A DNA stretch of 64,000 nt from Amanita rubescens (Eukaryota > Basidiomycota > Agaricomycetes > Agaricales > Amanitaceae), in the NCBI GenBank assembly GCA_015039365.1, contig WION01000189.1, positions 41,498 to 105,497 of the forward strand, given 5' to 3'. Every line of letters starts with the position of its first letter. Position 1 is the first letter of the stretch. Positions 1 to 13,799 of this stretch are shown here, one piece after another. The notes beneath the pieces are model-generated. The model was not told the origin of the DNA. It worked only from the letters and a program-made list of their open reading frames with translations, and made no database searches. A program made the position numbers and the translations under genes.

Positions 1-48
1 GAGCATTTCCTCCACAAACCCAGGTGTATTTTATTGTCTGATGTACAG

Positions 49-1383
49 TCTGGCCATGGTATCATGGCTCACTTCTGTTTGTGGTATATTCAAGAGGATA
101 AGAAAAATGAGTTGAAAGAAACCCAAACATTCAGGCTCTGGCATTATTCAATCTGGCATTGGACAGACCACTACAAACTTAGCAACAAGAATGCAAAGTT
201 ACAGGCCATAGTATTAAAATTCTTAAGTGATGAACATGGTGCAGTTAAAACATGGGCTAAGCATGTATCAAAAACACCAGCATGGATCTATCCTCCTGCA
301 ACTCCTCTTGATTATGCAGCAGAACTTGGACTAGAAGACATTGTAGAAAAATTGATCACAACCAATAAACGGTATCAGAAATATAGTGAAGCAGCTCAAC
401 TTGCAGCACAGGAAGGACATATTGGTGTTATTAAGCTTCTGTTGGATGAAGGAGCAGATGTGAATGTGCAGCATGGAGAATATTGCAATGCATTACAAGC
501 TGCATCATATAATGGTCATGATGATATGGTCAGGCTTCTCTTGGACAGAGGAGCAAATGTGAATGCAAAGGGTGGAAAATATTGCAATGCATTGCAGGCT
601 GCATCATCTGGTGGCCATGTTGTCATTGTCAGGATTCTCTTGGGAAAAGGAGCATATGTGAATGCACAGGGTGGACATTATAGCAATGCATTGCTAGCTG
701 CATCATTTAGGGGTCATGCTGACATTGTCAGGATTCTCTTGGATGAAGGAGCAGATGTGAATGCCCAGGGTGGTTACTATGGCAATGCATTGCAAGCTGC
801 ATCATCAATGGGTCATGTTGAAATTGTCAGGCTTCTTTTGTACAAGGGTGCAAATGTAGATGAAATGGGTGGATTTGAATATGGCAGTGCCTTAATAGCT
901 GCGCTAAAGCAGAATCATACTGAAATTGCAAGGCTTCTGTTAGACAAAGGTGCAAATGTGAATATGGGTGTGCCATGCCATTATCCATTGGAAATTGCAT
1001 CACTCAGGTGTGATACTGAATTTGTTAAGCTTTTGTTGGACAAAGGTGCATATATCAATGTACAGGGTGAAAGATATGGTGGTGCATTGCAAGCAGCAGC
1101 ACTTCAGGCTAATGTTGAGACTGTCAGGTTACTCTTGGACAGAGGAGCAGATGTGAATGCAAGGGGTGGGGAATATGGAAGTGCATTGCAAGCAGCATCA
1201 GCTTATGGCATTTCTCAAGTTGTCAGGCTTCTCTTGGACAAAAAACCAGATGTGAATGCAAAGGGTGGAAAATATGGTAATGCATTGCAAGCTGCAATGT
1301 CACAAGGTCATATGAGAGTTGTTGAGCTTCTCTTTGATAGAGGAGCCAGTGCAAACAAAGAATTCAGAGGTAGTCAAAGTTAA
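49..1383 (+). CDS. Ankyrin-repeat protein, 3' part of a probable NACHT-ankyrin (NLR-like) gene
   Basis: The open frame runs in from the window edge. The first in-frame ATG is only at 64, and a good splice acceptor (…GTACAG) ends at 48, so this looks like the last exon of a longer gene. The first ~90 residues (AHFCLWYIQ, YSIWHWTDHY) resemble the helical stretch that links NACHT domains to ankyrins in fungal NLR proteins. After it come about eleven ~33-residue ankyrin repeats of the pattern YGNALQAAS..GH..IVRLLLD.GADVNAQGG. Such proteins are thought to act in non-self recognition, with the ankyrins as the sensing part; that role is inference here. Repeats are very alike at DNA level, as in families that diversify by unequal exchange. 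The stretch is more AT-rich than the genes that follow. No NACHT motif lies inside the window, so the N-terminal domain is assumed. Confidence 0.8.
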   Translation, partial: SGHGIMAHFCLWYIQEDKKNELKETQTFRLWHYSIWHWTDHYKLSNKNAKLQAIVLKFLSDEHGAVKTWAKHVSKTPAWIYPPATPLDYAAELGLEDIVEKLITTNKRYQKYSEAAQLAAQEGHIGVIKLLLDEGADVNVQHGEYCNALQAASYNGHDDMVRLLLDRGANVNAKGGKYCNALQAASSGGHVVIVRILLGKGAYVNAQGGHYSNALLAASFRGHADIVRILLDEGADVNAQGGYYGNALQAASSMGHVEIVRLLLYKGANVDEMGGFEYGSALIAALKQNHTEIARLLLDKGANVNMGVPCHYPLEIASLRCDTEFVKLLLDKGAYINVQGERYGGALQAAALQANVETVRLLLDRGADVNARGGEYGSALQAASAYGISQVVRLLLDKKPDVNAKGGKYGNALQAAMSQGHMRVVELLFDRGASANKEFRGSQS

Positions 1384-2054
1384 TCCTGATATTGAATATT
1401 GTATAGTAGTGCATTTATGCAAACTCCTTGTCAAAGGTTGACTGCTTCCAGCTTAGTGTTGAAATATGAGGGAATTCAAAGGCTAGAATAAGCAAGAATA
1501 GAAAAAGGTTTTGTGTGGCTGTATGTAAACAATTGTGCCAGGACCTTTTTACTGTAGCTGGGATCATGCACCTTTGTTATGACAGGCTTGATCTTGGGAC
1601 CAAAGTTGTCATATGCTTACCATCATGTCTACTTTTTGAGGCATTGAATATATTATATATGCCTCAGCAAGTGAGCAACCGCCGTGGCGCACATCCCCAG
1701 TAAAGAACAGTGTTGCCACATTGACCCAGCCAGTGAGTGACTTTGTAGTGAATACATACATCTTTTAGAAGTACAAATACACCTGACAAATGAAACAGAA
1801 GCATGTGATAAATGAAGACATGTGAAAACAAGGAGTATCCATGTGATTAAATGGAGAAGGTTTAGAATACTTGTTGTCAGGCTCTCACTTTTGATAATCC
1901 TCTAGCTCCGAGCTGTTCCAGCACATCTTTGATTGGCGCATGCATGCCACACAAAATAAAATACTTTTCTCTCTCTCAATGTATGTTACCACTAAAAATG
2001 ACCATGTCCGCCGCAACAATCATTGTCATGAAAAAAATGTGCGCACAAACGAGT
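1384..2054. other. Intergenic, AT-rich, no gene seen
   Basis: No convincing reading frame, RNA gene or repeat was seen. It holds the 3' flank of the ankyrin gene and, at its right end, the 3' flank of the minus-strand CSN3 gene (convergent genes). Confidence 0.5.
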
Positions 2055-4207
2055 CTACATCATGGCTTCAAAATCTGCCCAACCTGGACCACCGTGGCCT
2101 CCACCCTGTCCAGAACCCGCAAACAAATCATCATCCAAAGGCCCCGCCCAAACCGAGTCGTCCTTCTGTTTCAAAGCCTAAACAGGACAGAATCATCACT
2201 TGAACAGCCCAAATAACCAACAGAGACACACCTTTCTCAAATACTCCTTATCCTTGCTCATCTCCCGCTCCAAATACGACAGATGCTCGCCCTGATTCTG
2301 AATGTCTTGCAAGAGCTTAACCAAGTCTTCTTTCGAATACTCTGGCGTAGCATCGAAAAACGTGACCGTCCCATCTGCAGAAATGCGCGCGCTGATATCA
2401 TTGGCTTCGATCTAAGCCAGCGTATAGTAATCCGCAGAAAGAGATAAAGGCATACGCGCGTACGTACCATGTTTAACAGCAAATTTCGAACCTCAGCTTC
2501 AGACTCGACCTTGATCGCTTTTGCAATATCGGCAATACCAAGCGTGAGATACGTCGCCGTCAACTTTTTCAACATCCACCTAGGTGCGCGACGGATCGCC
2601 TGGACGATCAACCCAAAGTTCCTTTCCTGATGCCAAATCAGCAAAAGACTCGGACGAACGCAACAACACCCACCGATGCGAACAACTGTCGATTCTCCTC
2701 CATAACTTTATGCAACTGTTCCGAATTACGCGGGTAGGCATTGATAAACGTCTGATATGGCGTATTCTTCAATGCGCGGGACAACGCTTGATGAGTGTAC
2801 CGCGGCAACCCCAAAGTCTGTCCAAAATACCGCCCCCCCAAAAACTTTGATAAACTAAAACTGCCCAATAACGACGAAAAACGCACCTTTCCTCTTGCAA
2901 TTAGTTGTACCAATTTCAGTTTTTTCAAAGCCTCTAGCTGTATAGCTGATGGCACCACCGCCGGGCTTCCAATACAAATCTCGAAAAAGTCTTCCGCTTC
3001 ATCCCACCTTCTCAACGCAGCCAGCGCAATGCCACCGATGTAGTGGTATTTGAGGTTGTCGAGGTAGGTCAGGTCTGAGAGCGATGTATCGATGTTGGTG
3101 ATGGGGACTTGGAGAACGGGGAGGGCGACGGTGAAGTGGCGTGTTGCGACGCAAGACTGGATGCGTGAGTACAATGAGAAGAAGAAATGTCAAGAGGGGC
3201 TTACGAGTACAAATATAGGGTGCAGAGTAGTTAGATACGATCCGTCTGGTGGGTACCTCGTTACTAGGTGGTACAAAGGCTCGATGGCCCATGAGTCCTA
3301 TATATATGCGCAGGATTGATGAGTCAACCCGGAACTTGAAAGATGAGACTAACGCTATTCCCCTTTGCAGCGTACCGCACAATTCCTTTTGCCAATAACG
3401 TTACTATTCAAAGAACACGACTTAGATTGGAGAGTGGATGAGGACGAGAACCGACCACTCACCTCGATCAGGGGCCATCCTCGCCTGTTCCGGATCAAAA
3501 TACCGACAAAAATCCAGGATATATGCAGGACGGGGAGGAGCCGCATCGTTTACCGTCAACCTCGCCGATCTGTCAAACTCGTCAGCACACTCTCCCCAAC
3601 AACGAAAAAATAGGGACCCGGCCACGCACAAAATCCACAACACACCCAACGTATTATGTCTCACATCCAACGCCCCAAGAGGATCTTGTCCACCCGGTAA
3701 AATTCCCGCCAAAATCGCGTCCCTGCTCTCTTTCGGTAACCCATTTCTCAAATTGTGCGACAAAGATTGGAGGTTCAGTCTCGCATGAATGGAGTTTACG
3801 TTGGTGATTTGGGACAGAATCGCATCCAACGTAGGAGGATAGTTCCCTGACGAAGTTGGGAAAGAGGCGAGGGTGGATGTTATTGTAGACATTAAAGATG
3901 AGGCGACGGTTGGGGTGGATTTGGAGATGGGAGCAGGGGTTTCTGCCAAGGTTGAGGTTGTTGGAGCTGGGGGTGCGGATAGTCCTGCTAGTCCGGGAGG
4001 ATTTTGCCCAGAAGTGGTGTAGATCATGCCGCTGCTGGATGATGGAGTCACTGGAACAGCGGACGCCAACGTCACGGAAGGTAATGCGGGCCCTCCCGCT
4101 GCAGCGCCCACGATACTCACACCCGGATTAGACGACAAGCCTGGATCTGCGGTGGATGGTGTAGGAACGGTAGGGTTGGGTGATGTCCGTTGCTCTTCTT
4201 GCGACAT
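2055..4207 (-). CDS. csn3: COP9 signalosome complex subunit 3 (CSN3)
   Basis: Subunit of the COP9 signalosome, which removes NEDD8 from cullin-RING ligases. The ATG is at 4207. The N-terminus is long and rich in Ser/Thr/Pro, then comes the helical repeat part (LDVRHNTLGVLWIL; an exon with TLLAKGIVRYAAKG near 3357-3399). The segment AIQLEALKKLKLVQLIARGK followed by LPRYTHQAL is characteristic of CSN3. A PCI/winged-helix end follows (ADIAKAIKVESEAEVRNLLL, then ANDISARIS), with a last exon that ends WADFEAMM and a stop at 2055-2057. Short GT-AG introns join at least eight exons; several exon ends were placed by splice signals and homology memory, so fine boundaries may shift. It lies head-to-tail with GPI, about 305 bp downstream of it. 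Confidence 0.82.
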
Positions 4208-4512
4208 TTTGTAGAGTCTGAGATGAGGATCTATGGACGCGATGCTCGATGATGACTAGAAGAACGATAAAGAATGCCACTGAGACTCACGAAATGCTTT
4301 CAAGCTTTCCAACCGTTCTTATCTGCGCCTTACTAGCAGCGTCGCGTCCTGTAGGTTTGGGAACAGACGGTGTCGGAAGGCAAGTAGATAACCGGCTACT
4401 AATAATAACATCGGCGGAGATTCAACCAAAGGTATATATTGTACATTCAATTCAATAAGACAAGGAAACGCATCTAGGGAACCGCGATACAAGTACAAAA
4501 TACCTCTGTCAT

Positions 4513-6499
<1,987 letters not shown>

Positions 6500-6725
6500 G
6501 GTTATCGGTTGTGGTTGGGTATGAAAGGGATGATGCGGGCTGACGGGTTGGCTCGCTGGCTGTTTGTGAGCAATGACGTGACGACTTTCCCGCCACCAAA
6601 TTACGTCATCATGATAGCCGCGTGTTGCTCACACCCATCATAGTACTACTAGACGCAAGTTACAACATCCAGGTATCGTCCCCTCGTAACTCGTCGTACA
6701 TTCATTCCAGTATCCATTCAAAGAA

Positions 6726-8002
6726 TCACGACTGCTGGCAAATATTGGCCAAAACACAATCTCTCCAAGCAGCATACATCAAAACGACAAAGCTCTGTCC
6801 TTCCGGACTTCCAGTTGTCAATGGGGTAGAACTGAGCGAGTCGTATGGGTTCACAGCCGGCGTCACTACTCCAGTCGACGTCACATGCGGGTTACCCTGC
6901 GAGTCCGTCCCGCCCAACGTTTTCCTGACCTGATCAGCCCAAGAAACGTAATCCGAGACCTGTTGTTGCGATAGACCCGTGGGCTGCAGAACCGCCATAC
7001 GATACGCAACATAGGCGAGCAGACTAGTGCCCGAAATCTCTCCAAAATCATCCTGATTCCAGTAGTTGCTTAGCAATCCGTCTTGAGTGGGCGCTTGCAT
7101 CGCCGCACCCAAGATTTCCTGGATGTATTGGCTGAGTTCAGCAACGGCCTGACCTTGCCAAACACCGTTTGATTGGGCGACCGGAGCTTTTATGACGGTC
7201 GCCAAGACGCGCGTCATTCCAGCGGCAGCCCACGCATTTCCGGTCGACCAAAGACCAGGATCAGAGTCTTCGGGCCCCACGATGTGTGTCCATGCGCCGC
7301 CTATCTGAGCGTTGCTCTGTAGGATTTCTCGATACAACCCAGCATTGATCGACCGCTGTTTGAAGGGTTCCCAAGTCATTCATCGCCGCAGCGTAGTACG
7401 CGATAAATGGAGGAACCATATAAATAAAATCAGACCTGAAAGAAAACACACGGTTCATAAACCCTTCTTCAACGAGTAGTCGAAGAAGCACTCACCATAA
7501 TTCAGGCAGAGTCAGTTCGCGAGGAAATGGCACCGTTTGAATACTTTGGAGCATCGTTCAAGATGTATTGTAGCTCCCTCGCTGCAGCGTTTGCCATGGT
7601 CTGGTCCGTCTTTCCCAATAGGACGGCGCTGACGCCAAGACTCGCGGGGTCACCAGCAGATCCATCTCCATTTGCCAGCACGTTCTGGGGTGCTCCGATC
7701 TGGATTTTGGTCGACGCGTACGCGAGGGATGGAGTGCCGCTTTGAGAAAGAGTCGGAAGTGGAAACGGCTGGTCACCGAATACAGAATTCGACGGATTGT
7801 ACAGCTCAAGTAAAGCCTCGGACGCGGTACCAAATTCCCAGGAGTGGGACGGGAGACTCTGAGCCTGGTCGAGAACTTGGTTTATGTCGAAGCCGGGTGA
7901 GAATGGGATAGCGTTGTATTGCGCCTGAGACGGTAGAGCCACGACTCGAAGCGCTGTGCTGGCTACGATGGACAGCGCGCCGAATCTCGCTGAGGAGAAC
8001 AT
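6726..8002 (-). CDS. Secreted GH105-like six-hairpin glycosidase (possible frameshift)
   Basis: Probable unsaturated glucuronyl/galacturonyl hydrolase-like enzyme of the alpha6/alpha6 (six-hairpin) fold, which works on plant or microbial polysaccharide fragments outside the cell. The start at 8002 (MFSSARFGALS…) gives a signal peptide, whereas the upstream in-frame ATG at 8029 does not improve it. Family-like motifs: SDFIYMVPPFIAYYA after a short intron (the Asp matches the catalytic Asp of GH105), GLWSTGNAWAAAG, and GEISGTSLLAYVAYR, where GH105 has an ETSxT-like box. Near 7340 the frame changes between VDQC and GLYREILQ: one extra base breaks the frame, or a 36-nt GT…AG intron removes that stretch. 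The family expects GLYREIL, so a frameshift (mutation or base-call error) is more likely. The stop is at 6726. Confidence 0.7.
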
Positions 8003-9129
8003 CTTGGGCGAATTCGAAAGACTCACCACGCGTGTTGGAAGTTATCACTTTCTAATCATATCATTTTCGTGTAAATAACTTGACTGAAAAAGGATTAGTG
8101 CTTATCGCAACCTCGTGCAACGGAAACCACACTTGTCACACCATCAACTACTAACGCACTGCTATTTTGATGGCCGACGAAATAAACAAGGATGCCCCCG
8201 AAACCCAGTGATCATTCAACACAGGAAACGCCAGTGGCAGCCAAACATACCAGAGAATATGTACCTAGAATACCCTACAACGGGCAGCAGACACAGCCAT
8301 AAGATTCCGGACCGTTGAGCAATAATCGCTAGAATTCTCATCCTGACTCGTGCCGGAGCACGGCAGTTTCGAATCTTGCGACCTGGGTCGGATAGACAAT
8401 CAAATGATGTGCAAGCACAACAGGGCGTATATCGCCTCCGATGCTGGTTTGATCTCTTTAAGATTCACGTCGTCACTCTCACCTTCAGGTTGGCCAGCGT
8501 CACCAGCTTGTTGATCTTGCCCACTGCTGACTACGAGTGACTACGGCACTACTATCTCAAGATGTTCCGAAGAGTTGAGTGATCAGATCAAATGATCTCA
8601 ATCCTCAGTCTCACAAGCTCGTTGCTAGGTGTGCGAACCTGTGCGAACTCGTACACACGAAACATCACTGCGGAACGTTGAATGTTGCTACTTTGAAGAA
8701 CAGTGGATCCGAGGGTAGCTATAAGCTCCGGGAGGTGTTTGAGGTGGACCTGCTACAGTCAGATCGTAGTACGTATTGCATTCTATTGCATTTCCCACCA
8801 AGGCCACCTTCTGCCTGACAAGTACGATTGCGTTGATCAGAAGCGCAGGGAAAATGATCATTGAACGAGCTAAGGTGACCAAAGAATATAGCCTTGACGT
8901 CAGAAGTAAGAAGCGCGATCTCGATGTCAAGTCCGTTTCCTGGGTTAGGATTGAATCTGTACTTGCGCCAGTACGGTACGCCTTTGCCACACCTCACTCA
9001 CATCCAGAATTTCCTGTTGGTCCCGAACTCGTATAAAGGGAAACTGCCCTTACAGCCGTCCCCGATACGTATCTACTGAGCAAGAACAACACAATCGATC
9101 GAACGGGGGAAAATGGACTTTGACACCAC
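8003..9129. other. Intergenic, no gene seen
   Basis: Only short overlapping frames without family motifs. The left end is the promoter of the GH105-like gene; the right end is the 3' flank of small secreted protein A. Confidence 0.4.
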
Positions 9130-9784
9130 TCAATCCAGCTCGTTCATGCTCTCGTATCCTCGTGCGTCCAGACGATTCCAGCTGCGCCCTTCCAAGTCCC
9201 TGGCCGCAGCGAACAGTACATCAGTTGGCATACATTAAGAAGGATAAAACGAACATACCGTTTACCAGGGGACCCACTTCCGTCACGTTCAGCCAAATAT
9301 ATGTAAGGTGCATCGCGAGCTTCAAGCGCAGATATACTCTCCAAGTCACTAAAGGTGCTTGAGCTTTTGCAAGAGGATGGAGCAGTAATGGTACCGTTTG
9401 TTGCTGACGGCGTTGTAAAGACCCCCAGCCAATTTCCCGTACCCTCCATTTTTCTGTATATACCCGTGCGCGAGCATCCCACCTTTTTTTGCGTAGCCTA
9501 TTGCAGCATCCTTCTTTCCTGCGTGTTTCGCCGCTGTTTGCTTGGCATATACCAAGGCCTTACTCCCGAAGCCACTAAGCACCGGTGGAACCCTAGGTTC
9601 CAACTCGATGATATCACGTTCACTGATACTTGACGTTCTAAATAAGAGTGCTGAGAGTTAGGGGAGAATTAGGATGTAGTATACCGACGCAGACAGCTTA
9701 CCCGACGGGAAGGCCAACCACAGGGTCCATCACCAGTGCGAGCTGCACGATGACAATGATTGCGGAAGGGTTGAGCTTTGCCAT
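9130..9784 (-). CDS. Small secreted protein, tandem paralogue A
   Basis: The ATG at 9784 opens MAKLNPSAIIVIVQLALVMD, a clear signal peptide ending near GLPV, where intron 1 sits. Exon 2 starts ISERDIIELEPRV and continues through a Gly/Ala/Lys-rich middle (LAGGLYNAVSNKR region; the exact intron there is uncertain). The next exon ends SGSPGKR at an intron that splits the Arg codon. The final exon reads DLEGRSWNRLDARGYESMNE and ends at 9130. Lys-Arg just before DLEGRSW looks like a Kex2 processing site, so the acidic tail could be released as a peptide. Paralogues B (10960-11567) and C (13800-14376) share the signal peptide, the (S/T)NER motif, the intron before the tail and the tail itself. No known function recognised; an effector-like or signalling role is only a guess. 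Confidence 0.6.
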
Positions 9785-9851
9785 AAGGATTCGAAAAATT
9801 AAATGAGTGAAGCTTGGAGATCCTTTGGATAGTCGGGTGACGTAGTTGTTC

Positions 9852-9910
9852 AAGCGACCAGCACTTGAAAAAGGGCGATGTGATATCACGGCGATATTCC
9901 TCTTTTATAT
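9852..9910 (-). promoter_or_regulatory. Core promoter of secreted protein A: TATA box plus AAGTGCTGGTCGCTT element
   Basis: Read on the minus strand there is ATATAAAA at 9903-9910. About 37 nt downstream lies AAGTGCTGGTCGCTT (9852-9866), a hyphenated palindrome with one changed base. The same pair is found upstream of B and C at nearly the same spacing; the element falls where transcription should start, 68-82 bp before the ATG. Confidence 0.55.
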
Positions 9911-10959
9911 GTGTCCCGGGAAATATAGCGCGAGATATCGATCCTGGTGGCCGTTTTTTTGCCGTTTCGGCTTCGAGTATAAAAAGTGATAGGATCAAAT
10001 TCTGCAGCGCGCCGCGAGTTGCCCGAACTCGGATAAACGACCAAGGAGTCGCTTCCCCATGTTTCCGAAACGTGTTTCCGGTGGGCGAGAATGACCGCAG
10101 GCAGGATGGCAGAGAGGGCAGAATTTTGAGTAGAAAGGCAGAGACGGGAGAAGAGAAGCGGGTTAGCGACAAGGCGATTGATGCGAGGGTGGTTACCGGT
10201 CGGGTGAGGCTCTGTTGCCAGGCGCGGCCGGCGCCGCGGCATCGGGTCAGAACTGCGCGACTGCCTCCCTAAGTACATTATTGCACGCAGTGTCACTGGC
10301 AATGTACTACCTTCAAATTATGCTAGTTCTGCCCCTCATGACTCTCGGCGTGCTACTTGAGTTCACCTAGTAACTCTATTGTATGTCCTGGCTGAGTCTA
10401 GCTCCATTCATTAAGCTTCCAATCGGTAACGTTGCTAGCAAGCCCCGTAATCCCGTTACTGTGATACCGTCACTAGGACTCGCACACGGAACCGCTTTCA
10501 CAGCCACACGCCTGCGCCAGTAAACTTTAAACTTTTTGTTGAATTGCCTCTGGCAAGTCGGCTTTGGTATAGGACATTGATTGTCTCGTCTTTCAAATCT
10601 ATGCTATAGTCATCCTCATGAAATAAGGAGCTCGTACAACATTTCATTCACTGGCCTATAGGGCTTTGCCGAATCCCGAGCTATCATTTGCGCTGGTCGT
10701 TGCGTCAGGGAGAATCGTCATCATTTGAACTATGGCGACCCAAGATAATAAGTTAATAACCCGGGTCTGTAGGTTTTCCCTTCGATATTGCTACCTCACG
10801 ACGTTTTGCTTCAGTGGTTTCGAGCCATCTTACTCACCTTAGGGTCAGGAAAGTTAACGAGAGAGAGACACGGCGAAAAGTTCCCCGATACATATCTATT
10901 GATCAAGATAACGCAATCGGAGCATGTGATATTGGAAAAAAACATGACTTCGCCATTGC
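9911..10959. other. Intergenic between secreted-protein copies A and B
   Basis: No gene seen. A stretch near 10600-10690 (TCATCCTCATGAAATAAGGA and around GAGCTATCATTTGCGC) is similar to 13400-13490, so the duplicated unit of copies B and C includes 3' flanking DNA. Confidence 0.4.
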
Positions 10960-11567
10960 TCAATCCATATCCGAATGCATCCAGCTACGCCCTTCCAAGC
11001 CACTTGACGCAGTGGTAATGCATCAGTTGGCATTCCTTCAAGCACGATAGAAGAAAAATACCGTTTATTAGGGGATCCACTTTCGCCACGTTCGGCCATT
11101 TCATTGCGCGCTCCCAGGACAGGAGTATTTTCCACGTCACTAAAGGTATTTGAGCTTATGCACGACAGGCTTTATCGACAATGATACCGTCTGACGTTGC
11201 CGTTCCATTCACTCCACGAACGCTTAAGAAAGTCCCTCTGTTGCGAATGCTTTTTTGCTTTGTGTTTCTTGTATTCTTTTGCGGCAAATCTGGCAACCGC
11301 TACTCCTGCCCTAACACCTTGGACCTCAGGAAGCGCTGCATCCAGGACAGCATTCACGATGACTGTCTCGGCAACAGCCTTGACAAGCCCATGATGTTTC
11401 TTGGACTCAGTGCTACTACCACGTTCATTGGTGCTTGGTACTCTGGCTTAGAGCGTTTAGGATGGGATAAATGCACTAACTTACTCGACAGGAAAGCCGG
11501 AGACGAAGGTTATCGCAAGTGCCAGTTGCACGATGACAATGAGCGAGACAGTGTTGAACTTTGCCAT
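10960..11567 (-). CDS. Small secreted protein, tandem paralogue B
   Basis: The ATG at 11567 starts MAKFNTVSLIVIVQLALAIT, a signal peptide ending FVSGFPVE at an intron. The next exon begins STNERGSSTESKKHHG and has an Ala/Lys-rich middle (ARFAAKEYKKHKAKKHS) unlike the middle of A. After further splicing come SGSPNKR, the split-Arg intron as in A, and a shortened tail GLEGRSWMHSDMD with a stop at 10960-10962. The tail and signal exon are conserved while the middle differs, which suggests that the ends are under constraint and the mature core diversifies. The acceptor choice in intron 1 is uncertain. Function unknown. Confidence 0.5.
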
Positions 11568-11631
11568 CAGAGTATTGAGTGACGAAGCTCGAAAGAGCAA
11601 TATTGAAAGTAGTCGGGAGGCGTAGTTTTTC

Positions 11632-11693
11632 AAGTGACCAGCACTTTGAAGGGAGGGCAAAAAGGTTGCACGGCGATGATTAACTTTATATGT
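11632..11693 (-). promoter_or_regulatory. Core promoter of secreted protein B: TATA box plus AAGTGCTGGTCACTT
   Basis: The minus strand carries ACATATAAAG at 11684-11693 and, about 38 nt downstream, AAGTGCTGGTCACTT (11632-11646), whose ends AAGTG/CACTT pair perfectly around CTGGT. Same arrangement as copies A and C. Confidence 0.55.
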
Positions 11694-13799
11694 ACGTCCA
11701 ATGATCCCCTTGATTCATACTAACGGAGATTCGCTGCCCGATTTCGACCGATTGGGGATAATCAAGAAATCTAGTATGCGCTGGGAGACGCTGCGAGGTA
11801 CCCGGATAGAACCCGGTAGATCCGAGGACGCCTCGTCGGCGAACAAATGGCGCCCTGGATGAAATCGTAGAGGAACCTGAGCAGAGCGTGCTGCGCCCAG
11901 CTGGGAATTTCTTTACCAAATAAACCATAACAACGACCACATCGCTACTGCGAGTGCCACCATCGCACAGCCCGAATCTAGCGCCATGAAAGCAATGTGT
12001 GTGCAACGCCCAGATTCTTTATCTTTGAAAATGAGCTTATCTCTTCCAACAGCATTGATAATTCTACTCCCACCTGAAATGTTTACTTTCACTCTACTAG
12101 TGCTAGAACAAACCAGTTTTACACATCTACGGTAGCCAGCGACCACAAGGTAGCTCTATCTTTAACACCCAATCCTTTGTCGCTCACGCTGTATTTTCAA
12201 GACCACAGACGTTTCATTCATGGATAGGCCCAACGCCCTTCCACAAAGACATTGGAACGCGAGGATCCACTGGAGTCCTGGTACCTGTCCATGATGGTCC
12301 TCAACTCTGATTTGGATCGTAGGGATACTTGAATGAAAGTTTATGTACAGTTGTATGAGACGATGGGAATGGTAAGTCCCTTTTCCTCTCCCGACCCTGT
12401 CGTGTCTCATGCATCAAAAGCCAGATTGTGGGAGCAGTCCACGTTGACCGATAGCAGGTCCGTTTATGCCGTTTGGGGAAGCGAAATCATTCTCGATGTA
12501 CGTCCCCCATCTTCATCTCTTGACCTGCAACCTAACTCTACGTAGCTAATTCGAGCGTGAGGCAACCTGGAAAAGATCAAATATTCAAGGCCTAGTTCCG
12601 CTTCTGATTCAACAAATGGCGAGGTCGTTATTGATACCTTGTCAGTACGTTTTCGTCCCGAGACTGAATGATTCTGCTGATAAACGTTATTAAATAGCGA
12701 AATGGCTCAAGCGAAACCGCATCGTGAAGACGTTGCCTTGTAATTTGGATCGTCCAGGCCCCGAATATTCGTCCCCTCGTATCAGGAGAATACTTCAGGT
12801 ACGATGACCTACGTCACAACGACAGTGATTCTGATCGAACGGTCTTCTATAGTTTACCAATGACCATCGATCAATACATCCATGTCAATATGTATGCATG
12901 TCGTCGTAACATAACGACTTCTTCCACCGTTGACAGGGCGGATCAAGCGGAACTCAAGGGAACTCACCAGCCTAAGGGTCTCCAGGGGTCTCCTCGTACG
13001 TTTCACTACCTATCTTTGAAACCTTACTGATACCCGATCGCCCCTTGACAGTTGACAGACCTAACATGATTGTGCCCTTCCAAGCTGTGCAGAGCTGTAC
13101 TTTTTCACTCTATTAATAGAAGTAGCCAGTTGGGGCAGGCTGGGCATTGCGGAGACCAATGGAGGAAGTGGTGTGGGAGCAGGTAGCGAGGCAGCGGGCG
13201 GGGGCAGCGGGCGGGGGTGGCCGTAAAGAGGATCATAATTGTATAAATCTCAGGGGGACAGGGAGAGTATGGGAAGGCTCATAGTAGCGGCTATCGTTGC
13301 AAACAGTCGGGCGTATGTCACGTATAAGTAATGCCTGTGTAGCAGTAGGCATTTAAATTAATGTTTACGTCCTCGAAGTAGGCGGCGACGCCTACGAATG
13401 TCATTCTCATGAAATAGGGAACTTGTGCTACGTTTTCGTTTTCTTAAGCGTTGGGCCGAAACCTCTACGAACCACGAGCTACAATGCGCCTGTCCAATGT
13501 AATCCGCGCGTTATAGCCGACCCAACGGCAACTTGATTCTGCATGTTACATCTTTCCTCTCCATTCACTGAATAACACGATCCTTGACATATGCGTTCCG
13601 GATCATGCCTCGTGGCTTTTCACAGTCCCCATCCGAACTCATTAACAAAATCCTACCTGCCTTAAGCGACGAAAGCTAAGCACGAAATCATAAGTCAACA
13701 GACTTGACAGTTCCTCCGAAACATATTTATTGAGCGGGATAACACGGTAAGGTACATGTGTTGTGCGTGAACAGGGGAGAGAGATGACTTCGTCATAAA
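11694..13799. other. Intergenic between secreted-protein copies B and C; possible gene remnant at 12.33-12.66 kb
   Basis: From 12333 (+) a short frame (MKVYVQLYETMGM) can be spliced at GTAAGT/AAAG to ARLWEQSTLTDSRSVYAVWG, and at GTACGT/GTAG to a third piece that meets a stop almost at once. I do not recognise the family; it is at best a broken gene. GCGGGGG runs near 13190-13215 and the 13400-13490 similarity to 10600-10690 are the only other marks. Confidence 0.25.

Noticed and set aside
9669..10302. Long overlapping frames on both strands upstream of secreted protein A
   Set aside because: They overlap the promoter and first exon of gene A, have no motif and look like chance open frames in GC-rich DNA.
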